Shown here piece by piece: positions 47,075 to 59,014 of a DNA stretch of 64,000 nt. Each line of letters begins with the position of its first letter. Positions within the stretch are counted from its first letter, which is position 1. This DNA is from Morella rubra (Eukaryota; Streptophyta; Magnoliopsida; Fagales; Myricaceae). The DNA lies in NCBI GenBank assembly GCA_003952965.2, contig CM025852.1, positions 20,099,915 to 20,163,914 of the forward strand, read 5' to 3'. The notes under the pieces are model-generated. The model was not told the origin of the DNA, searched no databases, and was given only the letters and a program-made list of their open reading frames with translations. The translations under genes were made by a program, and so were the position numbers.

Positions 47075-50000
47075 CAGTATTCCCACGTCATTTCCTTCAA
47101 TCGACCTTCAAGCTTCTGGAAAAGGGAAGTTCTCTCAAAATCTTGTTTGTTATGTGTCGGTTCAATGAAATTTGCTTCCAGTACACCTAAAATGACACTA
47201 TCAAGTATTAGGCACCATGCAACTGAAATTTTTGAAATAATCAGCCTCTCCACAAAGATTTAACAGGGCTCGAGCAGTATTTACCAACAACTCCTCTACC
47301 TCGACTGCTAGAAGAGTTCACAACCTGCCAAAATGGCTGCAAGGAAAGCGAAAATAACGACAAAAACATTAAAGAGATACAAGCTACCTAGTTGCAACAG
47401 TAATGTAGTTGCATCTCAGCGTGATAATAATTATAATCTCAATGGACATCACACTTTTGTGACTAGCACATAGCCAAGTAATAAGGAATTTGGTGGATGT
47501 TTTTTTTGATAAGTAAGCAACCTTATTAGGAAAATGACAGCATACAAGACTATACCGAAATCACTTAGTCCAAACAAGCAAGAATAAGGATTTGAGGATT
47601 ATAACAATTGCACTATTGCAATAACACCACGGCCCCACAACTGGAAATTGAAATGATAATTACCATATTAGACGGCTCTTATGGTAGACATTGAACATGA
47701 AGATTTAGAAGCTTCTTTAACAAACCTATTGTGGTACAACTTGACCTGCACAGTTAACCAAGAGAAACGGGTGTCCTTGTGATCCACATTCATATCAACA
47801 ACCAAAAACTGAAAGCCTATATTCAAGTGTATCACATAAGGTCTATGCCTAAACTACTGATTACACTTAAACCTCAAACTCATACCCCATTTGTGTAATA
47901 TGGCGTGAACAACCAACTCTGACCACTAGTATCCTAAACGCTTCTTTTATGATGTCTATCCTTGGTTAAGAGCTGACCATAAAGATAGATACAAATGGGT
48001 CAGTTGGTACAATCTTAAATAACTGAAGAGGTTACATTCCGAAAGAGGTGGTAGTTTTGCCAATTGCAAAAATTGGTAATTGGTAGTCCCATTGCAAATA
48101 TGGGGAGGGAGTTCAAGTGCAATCTTTCCTAATCTTCCTAATAGATATACAAACATCTAAATCACGCACTTATTTGACCATCACAAGAAACAATAAATTC
48201 CAAATGATGGATATAAACAGACTACAAGAAGTTATAAGCATAAATATGATGGATGGAGAAAGAGTTCAACATTGATTTCGTAGAGGGTGATTGCAAGTCG
48301 GCAAAAAGAATTTCCTCCAAATAGAAACAAACTATCTACTACTACTTAGCTCAAAATAGAATTTCCTTCAGGTATAGATAGACCCTTTATGCAACAGATT
48401 TTAACACCTAAGAAACCCTCAGACCTACAGCCAGACCAGGGTACTAAATGCCTCCTTCAAACCAATGATAAAGGCAGTTGATGAGGATACCATCAACATT
48501 GCCAGGTAACTGATAAGGATAGGGAACTGTTTTCGGGCAAATAACAATGATGACTTTGACATATTATAAAACTCAATATTTTCAATGTAGACCGAAAGAG
48601 AACAGAAAACAAAAGGACTCGATTGAGAAAAAATTAATAAACCTCCACGCGTCCACCACATTGAGGTTTGTACAATATGAATTCTGGAAACTTGAGATCA
48701 TTGGCAATATTATGGTGCTCAACAACTCGGCCACGTAATATTATGTTGAATCTTTCAGGTATTCGCAAGTACAAGATGGACAAGTACACCTGTGGAGCAT
48801 AAGAAAACCATGCTAATCAAATGTTGATTCCATAGACATTCATTCAACCATAAATTCCTAACAATGGGCTCACACGGAGAGAATGATGGAGTTGGGTCGC
48901 AATGTGCTGTCCTTGTATTGCATTCCAACCACGTGTGTGCATTTTTTTGGTTTCCCCATTAATACGTATATCCTGCAACCACCAAGTCAAGCGCAGCCGC
49001 TTTATAAGAAATGATAACAAATGCAGGAAGAAAATGGCAAAGAAGGCAAGAGAAATACTAACCAGAGGATCCGATTCAAAGTCAAGTTCCACATTGCCAT
49101 CATCGTTGAGCCACAAATTGTAGATAATAACCTTTGTGCCATGAGCCCCAATGTCATCAAACTGCCATTAATTACACGTAAAAAAAGCTATGAAAGGACT
49201 CTAAAGCTAGAAAACTGCAAGAAAAAATTATTGCTATCGATTACATTCTGCAAAGAGTGGAAAAAGTTGGCAAGTGAACAACTACATTAAATAAGCCCCC
49301 TCTCCTTAGATATAAATTACATATTGTAAAATTCACCATTATAAACTCCATTTGTAGATCAAAGTTCAACAATTTTGTAACTGATCAAATAAACCTGCTA
49401 AATATTTCCACACTGGCTACATGAATTCATGAATTAGAGGCCACATACAAATGACATATGAAAAAGAGCAAGATGCATTGGAAGAAAGAACATTTTGGAC
49501 AAGCTTACTTGCTGCAAAAGCTCTGCTTCAGTCGAGAATGGAGACCACTGCAACATCATGGAAAGATTAGACACAAAATGTTGTTTAGCATGCAATATTT
49601 CCAGTTTGCCAGTTGATGAATTGATCTCATAGTCCACCTGCAATCGATGTGGTGGGTGTTAAAGCAAGAGACACCTCAACAGAGAGAGGATAACAGAACA
49701 AGAACATCAGAAAAGTCCTCAGTAACCGATACATAGTAAGAATCTCTGACATAATATTCAGAAGCATCTAGCAGTATTCTACTCCAGGCCACCTACCTGA
49801 ACAAACTTGTTTCATGCGCAAGGCACATTGTATGAACATACATCAAACTAACACATTTATTCATCATCTGCTACCCAACTGATATTTCAAGTTCACAACC
49901 CTTGATTTTATTTTGCGGCTCAGCAAATATAGATGGACAGTGATTAGTCACAATAATTTTACCCAACTAAAATCTTAACGTAGAACAATGAAACTCACCA

Positions 50001-53000
50001 TGGGTACTACTATTCTGTCATAGCCCGTTCGTGTCAAAAACGTATAAGAGAGGAGACCAATGCTTTGTGTCAATGTCCTGCTTATGTAATACAACTAATT
50101 TCAGCAGACAAACAATACATCCATACTGGCAACAAAACATTTGAAAGAAAAAGGGGACAATATCCATGTGATCTTTAAAATTGAGACTTTTGGCATGACA
50201 ATAATATTCACTTAGAACTTCTGAAAAGGATGCGAAAATGGAAAAACAAACACATTAAATTACATTGAAAAATAAGAAAAAAAATATGCAAGAGACCTGA
50301 AAATCATAGAATCCTTGAACATGTGAAAAATCAGCTCAACCCCAACTGTCTAGAAGAATTTTAACTTCTAGAAAGCCAAATCTCCTAACTAATCTAGACT
50401 TCAAAAAATCTACTTCTTTGGTGTGCTTCAGAACCTTCTAGTTCTTTCATTATCTACGAAAAAATATAAAAAGGAACAGAAAGGATAAATGTAATCTCAG
50501 ATTTAACTTGATATCAAAGCAAGCATGTGTAGATTTTGCGGGTCAGTTTGCATTCTGAACTTCACCTGAATGTATCCACCAACTCATTAATCACATAAAT
50601 ACATGGAACAAAAATACTTTAAATAAACGGAGCCACTGATTTTGAATAATCTTTTGATCGATTTATTATGAAACATTTTGATAAAACTAGAGAATGGTGA
50701 AATGTGATGCATGTGTCAAACAGCACCATTAATATCTGACATTTATATGATCAAAAAAAAAATCTGACCTTGATATCATTCTAGAGAGGTTTGTAACTAG
50801 AAAGAGACAAAGGGAACTCTAAATAGAAACTTCAGGAAAATTGTTTCCTTATCCACAGAATAATCCCACAGACGTATGGCGAGAAATAACAATGGGTTTC
50901 ATTTAAACTAAGAGGTAAAAACTCCGTAAACATGACAAACTTGTTATAAGCATATGGATACACATGCATGTTCATGTAAGCTACTATGGCTTCTAAATGA
51001 GGTCACTGCAGATAGTACAAGGACACAAAAACCTAAAGACATAAGGATGAAAATAGTAAGCTTCAAATCCCAACCTGCTACTCAGATGCCGGCTGAAGAC
51101 GATAACATCTGCACCAAGTCTCATTGTACTAGTCTTGAAGCCATTTCCATCTGGAAGGCTACAAGTAAACCAATAAATACGAAAGAAAACAATCACAAGA
51201 AACCGAAGAGTGAATGCTGCTATCCATACATTGTCCAATGGCTGATTTAGATTTCTTATCTGAAAAACCAAAACTCATGCAGCGCCTCATAGCTTCAGGA
51301 TCCATTCCACCACCATCATCTACCAAGAAGTTAACAGGATTACAAACGAGTTAGCAAAACATATTCCATTTCAAAAATTGCCTGTGTGAACTTCCAGATC
51401 AGGAGAACAATCATATTCTCATGGTAGATTACATTCCAAATATATTTTATACCTTGTATTAACAATGCTGGACTTCCATCCCGTGGATTTGTGGTTTTAT
51501 CTACAATGACAAAACTGGCCCCATTTTGGATCTATCCAATGGAAAGAGGGGGGGAAAGGGAAAACTCGTGAAATGCACACCATGATATGATAGTTTGAGA
51601 TACATTAATTACACAAAAGGCGATGAACATCCAGACAGTATATGATCCTCGAAACAGGCATAACAAATCCTAAGGCCTAACAAATATCACTGCATATTAT
51701 AAAGTTGAGCACTACTGAACAATCCTGTTTTCCAACATAGCAGTAGCTTTTTTCATAGTATGTAGGATACAAAACATCAAATCAGTGAATTTTTCTCGGC
51801 CAAGAAAATACTTCAGCATAATCCTAAAACCTTCTAGACATTCAAATTCCTACACCTCCACAACTAACCATAAAAGGAATCATGCATGGAGTTAGTGCAA
51901 TTTAATGGGAAGATTTTTATGCCTTCTAGGTACTCGACCCTATATCAGCTCCATTGACAGCTTCACTAAATCAAAGACAAACCTTGTTCCTGATTTTCCA
52001 CTGCCTCAATCTTTTTTTGCTGCCTTTTTCACCTGGTTGTTCGACATCAATTCCATAGAATAATTCTAAGGACACACAAAGATATGCCTAAGCCAACCAC
52101 AAAGATATAAAATATTTAGCATCCATTATGGTTTATATTCCAGAAGGCGTTGTCTCTGGAGTGTTTGAGGGGCTTTATGTTGCAGTCTCTTTTTCTATGG
52201 GCAAATTCGGTTTTAGGTTGTCCTTTTTCGGGTTATTCAGATTTCCTTAGCTTTTTAGCTATGGTTTAGATGTTTTCAGTATAGTCTCTTGTATATTAAC
52301 AATTCCTATTTTTAATAAAGTTTAACTTACTTATCAAAAAAAAAAAATTCCAGAAGATTGAAAAGAGATCAATATATTACAACTTGGAAAATAATCAAAT
52401 CTAAAAGTCTGCAAATCTGAGCTACCTACTGACATATTAGAAATCCACCCAAATAAAATTACACAAGTATGTTATAACCACTCCAACCATTTGCAAAACT
52501 AAAAGGCTGACATACTCCAGCACCACAAGGAACCAAAACCACTATATAAAGTAAGATTCAATCAAAATGTTCACCTCATCAACTGCATTGTCAAGCAGTT
52601 CCGCTACAGCTGCAAACATGAAGCAATCAAAAGAGTAGTAAGGCAAAGTGCCCTACATTCACCAATAATAAGCACAATTAGTGAAACAAAGCCAAGTACA
52701 TACCGCCAAAGGCCCACTTGTGTGAAGTGGCATTTGAATGAAGGAACATTGGGTGGACATGTAGATAGTTTTTGCCATCTGTTATAACAAAAATATAAAA
52801 CTCATACAACAATAGATCTAATGTTGCTAAGCATTGATGCAGATGTTTGCATGCACAGCTCATGAGGGTTTTTATCACAATTGCCCAACTGAAAAGCCCA
52901 AGCTAGGAAATATCAAAAACTGGATCATTTATGATAGAGATGCAATAGAACCCGAGCTTTTCAGTGGTTTTCTGGACAGTTTATTATCTAAAATCAGTAA

Positions 53001-53418
53001 ACACCACATGCATGTCCAGCAAACAATGACTTATCATAGTTGACAGAAGAATACTTTGAAGTGAGACTTTAGCACCAAGCCCTTCATCGTAGTTCCCAGC
53101 TTTCCAGAACAGCCGACAAAGTGGTGCCGAACAGAGAGGTGATGCGGAAGAAAGACTTGTATCATCCACTGGTGACTGCCCTTGATCCAATATGGTGGAG
53201 CTACTTTGACCAGTACTAAAAGCATTTGAGCTTCTATTTTCTTCCGATTCTTGTCTTCCACATCGCATTTCGAACTTCTGGTGCTTTGCCAGTTGAACCT
53301 TATTCTCCTCTAGTTGTATTCTGCCTTGAACAATATCAGGTTCCAACCTCACAGCTTTCACATCCACATCTCCATATTCATCATCACTAGATAACTCCAC
53401 AATGTCTATAGAGCTCAT
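47075..53418 (-). CDS. MORC6-like GHKL ATPase, 3' end missing and one exon out of frame
   Basis: Minus-strand exons: 53418-53055, 52778-52704, 52609-52575, 51531-51453, 51319-51230, 51150-51075, 50077-49999, 49637-49509, 49161-49063, 48972-48874, 48789-48643, 47745-47664, 47336-47285 and 47186-47075. The first eleven join in frame. The start is the ATG at 53418 (MSSIDIVELSSDDE), just inside the exon. The family marker APLCRLFWKAGNYD precedes HVHPMFLHSNATSHKWAFGG. ATPase motifs are intact: ELLDNAVDE (150-158), DDGGGM (185-190) and GNGFKTS (from 216). MORC proteins are nuclear GHKL ATPases that compact heterochromatin and act with RNA-directed DNA methylation. Exon 47745-47664 is 82 nt although its neighbours need a multiple of three, and pieces of the expected sequence (TTIG, FVKEAS, FNVYHK) fall in different frames. 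After EMTWEYW the C-terminal exons are not visible and a copia element follows. It is a likely recent pseudogene, unless the assembly is faulty. Confidence 0.85.
47503..47600 (-). mobile_element. LINE 3'-end fragment in a MORC intron
   Basis: On the minus strand the segment ends GGTTGCTTACTTATC followed by an A run (plus-strand T run at about 47502-47509), the usual 3' end of plant L1 elements. Only about 100 bp are recognisable. No clear target duplication was found. Confidence 0.45.
52147..52346 (+). mobile_element. 5'-truncated LINE insertion with poly(A) and 10-bp target duplication
   Basis: About 200 bp ending AACTTACTTATC plus an A run, flanked by direct copies of ATTCCAGAAG at 52137-52146 and 52347-52356. 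It carries an AATAAA signal shortly before the tail. It lies in the MORC intron between exons 52609-52575 and 51531-51453, opposite to the gene. Poly(A), target duplication and severe 5' truncation are hallmarks of LINE-driven insertion. Confidence 0.8.
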
Positions 53419-54723
53419 ATCAAGCACTGTAAAAGAAATTAAATGCTTGTAACTTGTTGCAAGGTGTTACTTAAGAAAACAAAGTTTCAACAGAAACAAA
53501 GATCCATCTGCATAGGAGATTAATGGCCAACACTTTAAGCAAATATAACTATACACAACGTTTTTCCTCTTCATGCTTGAGAAAGATTGTAGGGCGCATT
53601 AACGCTTTACTAATATAATAAAAGTAAAGGCTCTTCTCCCTATGGACTAGAGCAATTAAGAGAATGCTACCACTTACCTTAGACTGCTAGAAAGTGTATT
53701 ACCAAACTTCTACAAGGATTCAAGAGTAACACAAATAATGGACAACATTCAAAAGCCCTAAAAGTACAAGAAAGTGTATACATATTGTCGATCTAGCTTA
53801 AATGATTGAATTCTAATCAGGGCAATAAAAACCCTAATATTCATAAAGCATCATTAAATTTGAATACGACAAGAAAACAACACATTAAAAAGCTCTGTAC
53901 TAATATTCCGATTGATTTTCGCCATATTCCCTTAGGTTCATAAATAGTATTTTTTGTTTGAACTAAATCAGAGGAGAGAGATCTTATCAAAAAAACAAAA
54001 AAATCCAAGGAGAGAGAGATCATGATGCTGGTGAATCCAACAGAAGAGGGAAGTTGAACCTGACTCAATCTCCTAGCTCTGTTGTACTAATTTATGCATT
54101 TATCTTCCTCCGACTGCATGTTGCAGGGAAGCAACATTTATTTCTCAAGAGCATAAACAGTAACTCAAAACGCTTTCTCAAGTTAGTGCATGAGCATCAC
54201 ATAAGAACTTTTTAATCAGTATAAGGTAAACCAGCTGGCATATAGTTCTCACAGATCGACTCCAAATTGTCCAACCTAGGTCTTCTCCTTATAGATTGAC
54301 CTCGGCCTTATATTCCTATAAGCCCCATTTTGTCATGCTAAAGCAGAGGGAAGACAACTTGTTTCGTATTGGATACAGCTTAGTCAATAGAGGTGAGTAT
54401 GTCTCCAGACGTAATTCATATACCACAAGACTTCACAAATGCCTTGAGTGACTCTCTCTTATTGAACACATAAATTGGCTAGTGACACCAACTGAATATG
54501 ATAGTATCAATCAAGGGGCAAAAATGTACATTGGTTGGCAGAAGGATTAGGATTATTGATATATCCACAGGCACCAAGAATACTAATTTCAAGCAAATAT
54601 TGACTTCACATGTGTCATTAAGATCCCCTATTTCAATCTTAAATATCAATAGCATGAGCGTAGTGCCACAAAACACCGTTGACCCAAGATCTTTAAACAC
54701 AAACCTATTAAGGCTATGTTCAC

Positions 54724-55125
54724 TAACTAAGGGTGCGTTCAGTAACCAAAATTTTAGCTCTCCAAAATTGTATCATCATTACAAAAATTTATCTCTCCTC
54801 ACTTTTTCATCAACTCCCATAAATTTTTCACTTTTTTTTTACCAACTTTTTCACTCTCTTTCCTCACTTTTCACCAACTTCTATACCCAAAATTTTAACA
54901 CCCTAAAATTTTGGTACTCAAACACAACCTAAAATTTTACTCTCCAAAATTTTATGATCATTACAAAAATCACTTTTTCACCAACTCCCATAAATTTTTT
55001 CACTTTTTCACTACCTCCATAAACTTTTTCACCAACTTTTTCACTCTCTCTCCTCACTTTTTCACTAACTCTCATACTCCAAAATTTTAACCACTCCAAA
55101 ATTTTATCACTGAAACACAACCTAA
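54724..55125. repeat. Tandem pair of a MITE-like repeat of about 200 bp
   Basis: Two adjacent copies, about 54730-54928 and 54929-55122, share AAAATTTTA(G/C)(C)TCTCCAAAATT, CATCATTACAAAAAT-like words, CACTTTTTCA(C/T)CAACTCCCAT, CCAACTTTTTCACTCTCT and a CACTGAAACACAACCTAA-like end. The words relate to the CCAAAATTTT MITE family elsewhere in the window. No coding content. Confidence 0.65.
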
Positions 55126-55904
55126 CTCGCATAAAATTTCTATGTTTCACCAAGAGCAGTATCAACCTCATTAATCTCTTCACCATAGATTGGTTGCCAA
55201 TAACATTGTATACACTAATCCCAAATGGAGCTTCAACAAACCCTCAAGCCATGCAAGCCTCATCTAGACTTCCTTTACGATTTCTTATAAAATGTAATTT
55301 TAAATTTCATCTGGCAAAAAGGCCATAATGGTCAACCAGGATACCAATATCTCCTTTAATTTACACTGGTCTCCCAATTACACTGTACTGATCCTTTAGT
55401 TGTGATGTGGTCAACTATATCTTATGTTGCCATTTATGCAGTCATGGTTTCACACGAGGGATTTGTGCAAACTCCAATATTTTTTGAGCCTTAAAAGTTT
55501 CTAGGTAAGTATTCATTTATCACAGAGAAAGATGTAGTTTGTTAGAAGCGGCAATCCATTTGATGTTCCTTTGCATCCTAATCAAAAATTGATGAAGGAT
55601 ACAAGGGATTTGTTTAAGATCCTAGAAGTTGTTGTTGCTTAGTTAAGAAGTTGAATTTCCTCACTATCACTAAACTAGATATTTCATGCGCAGCAAGTGT
55701 TATTAGTAAGTTCTTAGAGACTCCAAGGGAATGTTTGGAATAGAGGTTAGGTTTTAGCTTGAAATTTTAATTTAGAATTTGAAAAATGGGTTCCAAAATT
55801 GGTTGAGTTTTGATCCATGTTTGTGAAGTATCGGTTTTAAAACCAATTTTGTTTTCCTATTAACTTTTATTTAATAAATATTTAACAATAATAAACTAAT
55901 GAAA

Positions 55905-56190
55905 AATCTTCACTTCTAGCTCTTGAATTATCACTCAAATATTATTTACTGATTTGAACTACAAATTTCACCACATTTAGCCCTTAAATTCCCATAATGC
56001 ATCAATGCTTGCCCATTAGTAAGACCCTATGGTTGAAAGGTAAAGAAAAAAAGTTATGTGGCACAATATCGATGATTGGATTTTATAACAGGACGAATAT
56101 TGATGCATTCTAGTAGTTTGGAGGTTAAAAATAATGAAATTTTAGTTCAGATCGGTAAATAAGATTTGGGTGAAAGTTCAAAGCCTAGAA
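55905..56190. mobile_element. Fold-back MITE, copy 1 (copy 2 at about 62740-63030)
   Basis: The left half contains CATTTAGCCCTTAAATTCC, then ATGCATCAATGCTTGCCC; the right half reads as its approximate reverse complement, with AATATTGATGCATTCTAGTA, then TTTGGAGGTTAAA. A second copy near 62.8 kb shares TGACACAATATTGATAG-like and AGTAAGA words. No coding capacity. The element type is inferred from the inverted halves. Confidence 0.6.
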
Positions 56191-56229
56191 TTGATAATTT
56201 TTCTAAACTAATTTATTAAATAAAAACTT

Positions 56230-56720
56230 TAAAAAAATAGCAAAAGGAGGCAACTCCCAGAGAGGAGTGCAGGGGGCAGATTTGCCTCCCGCCCGCCACT
56301 AATCTGCCACGATCCACATGTCAGAGGAGGACCCTCCCCCTCCGTGCCACCCTTGATCAGGCGTGCAATGTAGCGAGGGTAAGGGTGGAGTCATTGGGGG
56401 AGGAAAGAGGAGAAGAGGGGGGGGCGGGGGGGAACTGCCCTTGCAGTTATCATGGATCCGCTCGAGACCCGCACAGACGAGGAGGCCTCTCCCCAATGCC
56501 AACCCTAATTGGAGCGGCATCATGGACCTTGGGGTGACATCATGGAGAGTGGCCTTTGCCCCTCGCAACCCACGCAAAGCAAGCACCTCCCCCTCAATAC
56601 CCCACCCACTCACGGTGGCACCACAAAAAGGGGAGGAGACCCCTCTCTACAGCATCACCATCCAAGTGGAGTGACAGGAGAAGAGAGGGCCCTCCTACTC
56701 GACCGCGGGTGGCGAGGCGA
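56230..56720. other. GC-rich island inside the MORC intron
   Basis: About 490 bp with a base composition far above the surrounding AT-rich DNA, including G runs near 56418-56432. Open frames of about 100 codons exist on both strands (56363-56674 plus; 56613-56299 minus) but show only Gly/Pro/Arg-rich sequence without a motif, as expected from composition. It abuts a MITE at 56727. It could be cargo of a transposon. Confidence 0.5.
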
Positions 56721-56726
56721 ATCTAA

Positions 56727-57092
56727 GGCCATGTTTGGTTAATGTTTTTAAAAACATTTTTTTTATTTTAAAAATGTTTTCCAATGCACACATGATTTTT
56801 TTCACACATAAAACATTTCAATTTTCAATAAAATTTTCTATCTAATTATTTGCCTCAATTTCTATGAAAAACAACACAAAAACCCATAAAAAAACTCTTC
56901 ACAAAAATCTTCATCCAAACATATTTTTTACTCTCACATTCTCCAAGAGAAAAAATTTCAAAAACTTTCTATTTCCAAACATCATTTCTATGGATCCCAC
57001 CATTCACACAAATACCTAAAAAAACATATCTCAAAATTTTTTCTTAATCATTACACATAAAACGTTTCAAAACCAAACAAAACATAACCTAA
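56727..57092. mobile_element. MITE with GGCCATGTTTGGTT-like ends
   Basis: The left end reads GGCCATGTTTGGTTAATGTT, and the reverse complement of the right end (57060-57092) reads AGGTTATGTTTTGTTTGGTT. The inverted similarity is imperfect. The interior is A/T-rich with many TTTCAAAA-like words and no open frame. Confidence 0.45.
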
Positions 57093-57223
57093 GCCTTCTC
57101 CTCTTTAATCCCCAAACAAACCGTCATTTTAAGAAACAAAACAACGTCATTTTGTTTAACCATTCAAACCCTTTCTTCGTCTTCTCTCTAGTTCCTCCCA
57201 ACACACCACCACAAATCAACCCT

Positions 57224-57484
57224 ATGTCCAACCTTTCACGGCTACTCAACCTCTACCAAAGGGCAACCTCTATCTCCAAGCATCCAAGTCAACTTTGGCT
57301 CCAACTTGTCAAGGTTGGGCAACTCATAGATACAAATTCTAGGTGGCAAAGTCAAAGATTTTTCTCAACCTCCAATGCCTATTGGATTGGTAGTCAGAAA
57401 GGAGATTATTCTCATTATCAATGCCCACCCTACCAACGAGTTGACATAGTCGCAACATTTCTTCCAAGATATATTAAGTTTTAA
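57224..57484 (+). pseudogene. Possible captured gene fragment with a mitochondrial presequence look
   Basis: An open frame from the ATG at 57224 to a stop at 57484 gives 86 residues. The N-terminus is Arg/Ser/Leu-rich and lacks acidic residues (MSNLSRLLNLYQRATS), and RFFSTSNAYW near residue 47 looks like a mitochondrial cleavage site. The 45 nt before the ATG are pyrimidine- and CA-rich like a plant 5' leader. It lies in the MORC intron in opposite sense, between MITEs. I do not recognise the parent gene. It may be a first exon copied by a transposon, or chance. Confidence 0.3.
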
Positions 57485-58637
57485 GCTCTTTCTCCTATAT
57501 CTTGTTTTATAATAATCGAGTTGCTCTACATATTACATCCAATCATTCTCTCGTTTTATGATACAATTTTTAGTTATTGGGAGAGTCTAAGTACTCTCTT
57601 TCGAATTCCAAAAATTGTACTCAAAGATCTTTTTTCTTTTTGGAAGGTACAAGAGCAACACAATCAACATATTGATATCAAGAACTGTGCAAGCAAGACC
57701 CCAACATAAAGTGCAAGTAATCCGCAATGATAACGATATATCAAACATATAACCAGAGACCAAAAACAAAGGTGATGTTTGGTTAGAAAAAAATTTCAAT
57801 CTTTTAACGAATATTTTAAAAAGACAATTTTTATAACCGAACATCAAAATTTCAAAATTTTCACACAAATTCCAACATTTTCACACCAACTTCAATACTT
57901 TTTCATTAAAAAAAACTATCGAACCTCCTCTATCCTTACTTTTTAACAAACTCCACTTCTTTTTTCTCTTCTAAGTACAATAGTGGTAGGAGCAACGTTT
58001 TACAAAGTCAGAGAAGAGTAGGTGATGGTTGAGCATAGCGCTAGAAGCCTATACGTGATCATCACTAAAACTTACCTGTTCTTTTAGAAAAGTACACAAC
58101 TTAAAAAAAATACATGCACATACATTATATGCATATACACTAACAAAGGGCATGTTTGCATACTCAGAATTTTTAGATGCAAACCTAAATTTTAGTACAT
58201 GTTCCCTAAAAACAAACTGAACCTTTATTTAATTTTAGTTTTCCATCTCATCCTTCGATCCAAACACACTTACAGTCAATGTTATACCATCCTCACAGTA
58301 TACCAAATGACATCACTAAGATCAGCAGACGGTGAGCAGAACGGCTTCAAACATGGGCCTCCACTATCATCCAAGGTACTTTAAACCCTATTTGCTTGAA
58401 TGACGCCGATTTCATCCAAACCAGGCCCCAAAAAAAAGTTAACAATACCTTTACGAACAACTGACACTTCGACGCACAAAATTCAAATATTAAACTGAAG
58501 AAAAATCGGAATACTGACGGCTTAAAAGCAAGTGAACCGGACAGATAGAACGCCCAGAGAAAACACACAAAAGGAAATGTGATTAGGAGAGAAAAATATT
58601 TGAAATCAGAAGCACAAGAAAATGCAGGCACTTTACC

Positions 58638-58980
58638 TCCTGAAGAAAGTCAGATCCCGCGAATATATCCTTTAAACGGTGAAAAAGATTCCACAACCAT
58701 CTGAAATTGACAGCTACCCAGAACCTAGAACTATATTAATCTGCTCAAAATCACTTCAGCTATCATAAAATCTTCAAATATCGACATACGATCACAGATG
58801 CTTCTCTTGCTGCCGTTGAAGTGATAAAAGTGTCAACTCACGTACTTGTCAAACCCTTTAGCATAGATTCAGACAAAGAAACCCTACCATAGATTCAAAG
58901 AAGAAAAGAAGCAAACAGAGAAAAAAGAAAAAGGAAAAGGAAGAGAGAATAATAGTGAGAGAGAGAGGTGGAAGTTCAAG
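58638..58980 (-). other. Probable MORC 5' UTR exon
   Basis: On the minus strand this runs from below a TATA-like site (59014-59003) through a CT-rich leader (the GA-rich plus-strand tract at about 58890-58975) to a donor at 58637/58636. No ATG-initiated frame continues into the MORC reading frame, so it is called untranslated. The transcription start is estimated, not seen. Confidence 0.5.
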
Positions 58981-59002
58981 AGGTGCCAGCAGAAGCTTAA
59001 AA

Positions 59003-59014
59003 GATATATATAAC
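59003..59014 (-). promoter_or_regulatory. Likely TATA box of the MORC gene
   Basis: The minus strand reads GTTATATATATC about 30 nt upstream of the GA/CT-rich leader. This fits a core promoter for the MORC transcript. Position and motif are the only evidence. Confidence 0.45.

Larger units (their letters stand above)
53427..58637 (-). other. Long 5'-leader intron of the MORC gene, inferred
   Basis: The acceptor AG lies at 53428-53427, eight bases upstream of the MORC start codon, and a good donor (GGAG, then GTAAAG) lies at 58637/58636, below a TATA-like promoter at 59.0 kb. Between them are about 5.2 kb of repeats: a tandem MITE pair, a fold-back MITE, a GC-rich island, another MITE and a presequence-like open frame. 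The pairing of these two splice sites is inferred and needs a transcript. The stretch 53.5-54.7 kb holds nothing I can name. Confidence 0.5.

Noticed and set aside
48425-48661. Minus-strand frame containing STAFIIGLKEAF, resembling the MORC segment TTIGFLKEAP
   Set aside because: The true counterpart of that MORC segment is at 47664-47745; this frame has no suitable splice sites and looks like intron.
53841-54068. Minus-strand hydrophobic open frame upstream of the MORC start
   Set aside because: It lies within the inferred 5' intron, has no motif and is not linked in frame to MORC.
56299-56674. Gly/Pro-rich proteins on either strand
   Set aside because: Frames are open on both strands only because the DNA is GC-rich; no motif.
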